From the NCBI GenBank assembly GCA_014584345.1, contig JACTNB010000022.1, positions 170,024 to 234,023 on the forward strand: a stretch of 64,000 bases of DNA, in the 5' to 3' direction. The first letter of the stretch is position 1. Each line of letters begins with the position of its first letter. Both the position numbers and the translations under genes were made by a program. This document shows, piece by piece, positions 63,440-64,000 of this stretch. The notes under the pieces are model-generated. The model was not told the DNA's origin and searched no databases. It saw only the letters and a list, made by a program, of their open reading frames with translations. Origin of the DNA: Planctomycetota bacterium (GTDB lineage: Bacteria; Planctomycetota; Planctomycetia; Planctomycetales; Planctomycetaceae).

Positions 63440-63868
63440 TCACGACGTGACCGATGCAGATCTGGATACTGCATCACGGGTGATTGTAGCGATTTTCTGT
63501 GCGTCCGGTGTACGGAATCTGTATTGAATTTGGCCGGACCAATCATCGTGATAGAGAGCGGCGTCGTGAGCGATATACAAGCTGTATTCATCCGCAGTAA
63601 ACGAAATCTTGATGAACCTTGGGTCGTCGAAAGCAGTGTTAATCAGTCGTCTTCGCCCACGGAACGCGATGATATGATCTTCAGATACCGCAATTGATCC
63701 AGCGAACCACTGACGTTTCCAGTTACACGCGCGACCGGGCGCACGGAAGTTCCGAAGCGTGACAGAGCAGAAAAGATGTTCGCTGACGAGTAAACGATCA
63801 TCTAGTGGTATGAGTGCATCCGCCTCGACTGGCAAGCGAGCAATCCCAAGCATTCGAAGTACATTCAT
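63440..63868 (-). CDS. hypothetical protein, first integron cassette
   Basis: 142 aa (MNVLRMLGIARLPVEADALI). Soluble beta-rich pattern (RQWFAGSIAVSEDHIIAFRGRR, FIKISFTADEYSLYIAHD). No family recognised. As cassette 1 it is closest to the predicted Pc promoter and should be the most strongly expressed cassette gene. Confidence 0.65.
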   Translation of the reverse strand: MNVLRMLGIARLPVEADALIPLDDRLLVSEHLFCSVTLRNFRAPGRACNWKRQWFAGSIAVSEDHIIAFRGRRRLINTAFDDPRFIKISFTADEYSLYIAHDAALYHDDWSGQIQYRFRTPDAQKIATITRDAVSRSASVTS

Positions 63869-63899
63869 ACGCGTCGAATCTCAAGTCTGGATTTCGATC

Positions 63900-63906
63900 G
63901 GATAAC
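63900..63906 (-). other. simple recombination site of attI (GTTATCC)
   Basis: Minus strand GTTATCC matches the cassette join at attC 1 (RC of 63421-63427 region gives the same GGATAAC/GTTATCC core). It marks where new cassettes would insert. Confidence 0.65.
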
Positions 63907-63925
63907 TTGTTATTAGGCAGAACGG

Positions 63926-63963
63926 TTCTGTCTAAGTCGGTTGTGGATTCTGTCTAAGTCGGT
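63926..63963. repeat. two 16-bp direct repeats, 22-bp period, near attI
   Basis: TTCTGTCTAAGTCGGT at 63926-63941 and 63948-63963; a partial third copy (TTCTGT) at 63969-63974. Two helical turns apart, they suit recombinase or regulator binding beside attI. Confidence 0.7.
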
Positions 63964-63967
63964 CATA

Positions 63968-63996
63968 ATTCTGTAGAAGGGGTGAGGAGTTGTCAA
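63968..63996 (-). promoter_or_regulatory. candidate cassette promoter Pc
   Basis: On the minus strand TTGACA (63996-63991), exact 17-bp spacer, CAGAAT (63973-63968). Points into the cassette array ~100 bp upstream of cassette 1. Consensus -35 and ideal spacing make it a good sigma70-type promoter. Confidence 0.7.
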
Positions 63997-64000
63997 GCAC

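Larger units (their letters stand above)
57469..63906 (-). mobile_element. chromosomal integron cassette array (8 cassettes)
   Basis: Eight attC sites of ~88-101 bp separate cassettes that are all read leftward. Each site opens and closes with the conserved AAC/GTT cores and shows near-palindromic inner arms (GAACCGGAG... / ...CCCGGTTA in several). The array starts at a GTTATCC site (63900-63906) preceded by repeats and a promoter, where attI and Pc are expected. The integrase gene is outside the window. Confidence 0.88.

Overview
The window looks like a planctomycete chromosome. This is inferred from a type III glutamine synthetase, GTG and TTG starts, short operons separated by repeat-bearing gaps, and a resident chromosomal integron. 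No rRNA or marker gene fixes the taxon. Three regions are distinguishable.

Region 1 (1-12.5 kb) is ordinary backbone: an ABC exporter pair with a membrane-anchored third protein, a DUF3147-like membrane protein, a DHH-family NrnA-like phosphoesterase, several unrecognised proteins, glnN, and a tRNA-Arg(CCG).

Region 2 (12534-57036) is a ~44.5 kb integrative island inserted in the 3' end of that tRNA-Arg. A 15-bp repeat of the tRNA 3' end lies at both ends, and a tyrosine integrase sits beside the tRNA. The island has a replication-like module (small HTH protein, AAA helicase, hairpin repeats carrying one shared motif) and then stacked defence genes on the minus strand. These are a three-gene nuclease/metallo-hydrolase/nuclease operon, a PLD nuclease + coiled-coil ATPase + middle component + DUF4297-like nuclease operon (ABC-three-component type), and a BREX type 1 cluster in the order brxA-brxB-brxC-HEPN-pglX-pglZ-brxL. 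pglX is interrupted by one in-frame TGA. The right part of the island carries a small enzyme operon (hydrolase, isoprenylcysteine-type methyltransferase, DUF2256, cupin, DUF429), a sigma-like protein, an ArdC/zincin-like protein, a RuvB-like ATPase, a MerR-like HTH protein, a second tyrosine recombinase, and DUF2971 and TPR genes.

Region 3 (57469-64000) is the array of a chromosomal integron, read leftward. Eight attC sites separate eight gene cassettes, all on the minus strand. The first cassette follows a simple recombination site preceded by two 16-bp direct repeats and a well-spaced sigma70-type promoter pointing into the array (candidate attI and Pc). The integrase gene would lie just beyond 64000. 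Cassettes encode an Mrr-like nuclease, a HEPN-like protein, a SUKH/SMI1-like protein and small membrane or secreted proteins. The island's right end lies about 430 bp from the distal end of the array, so two gene-capture systems sit side by side.
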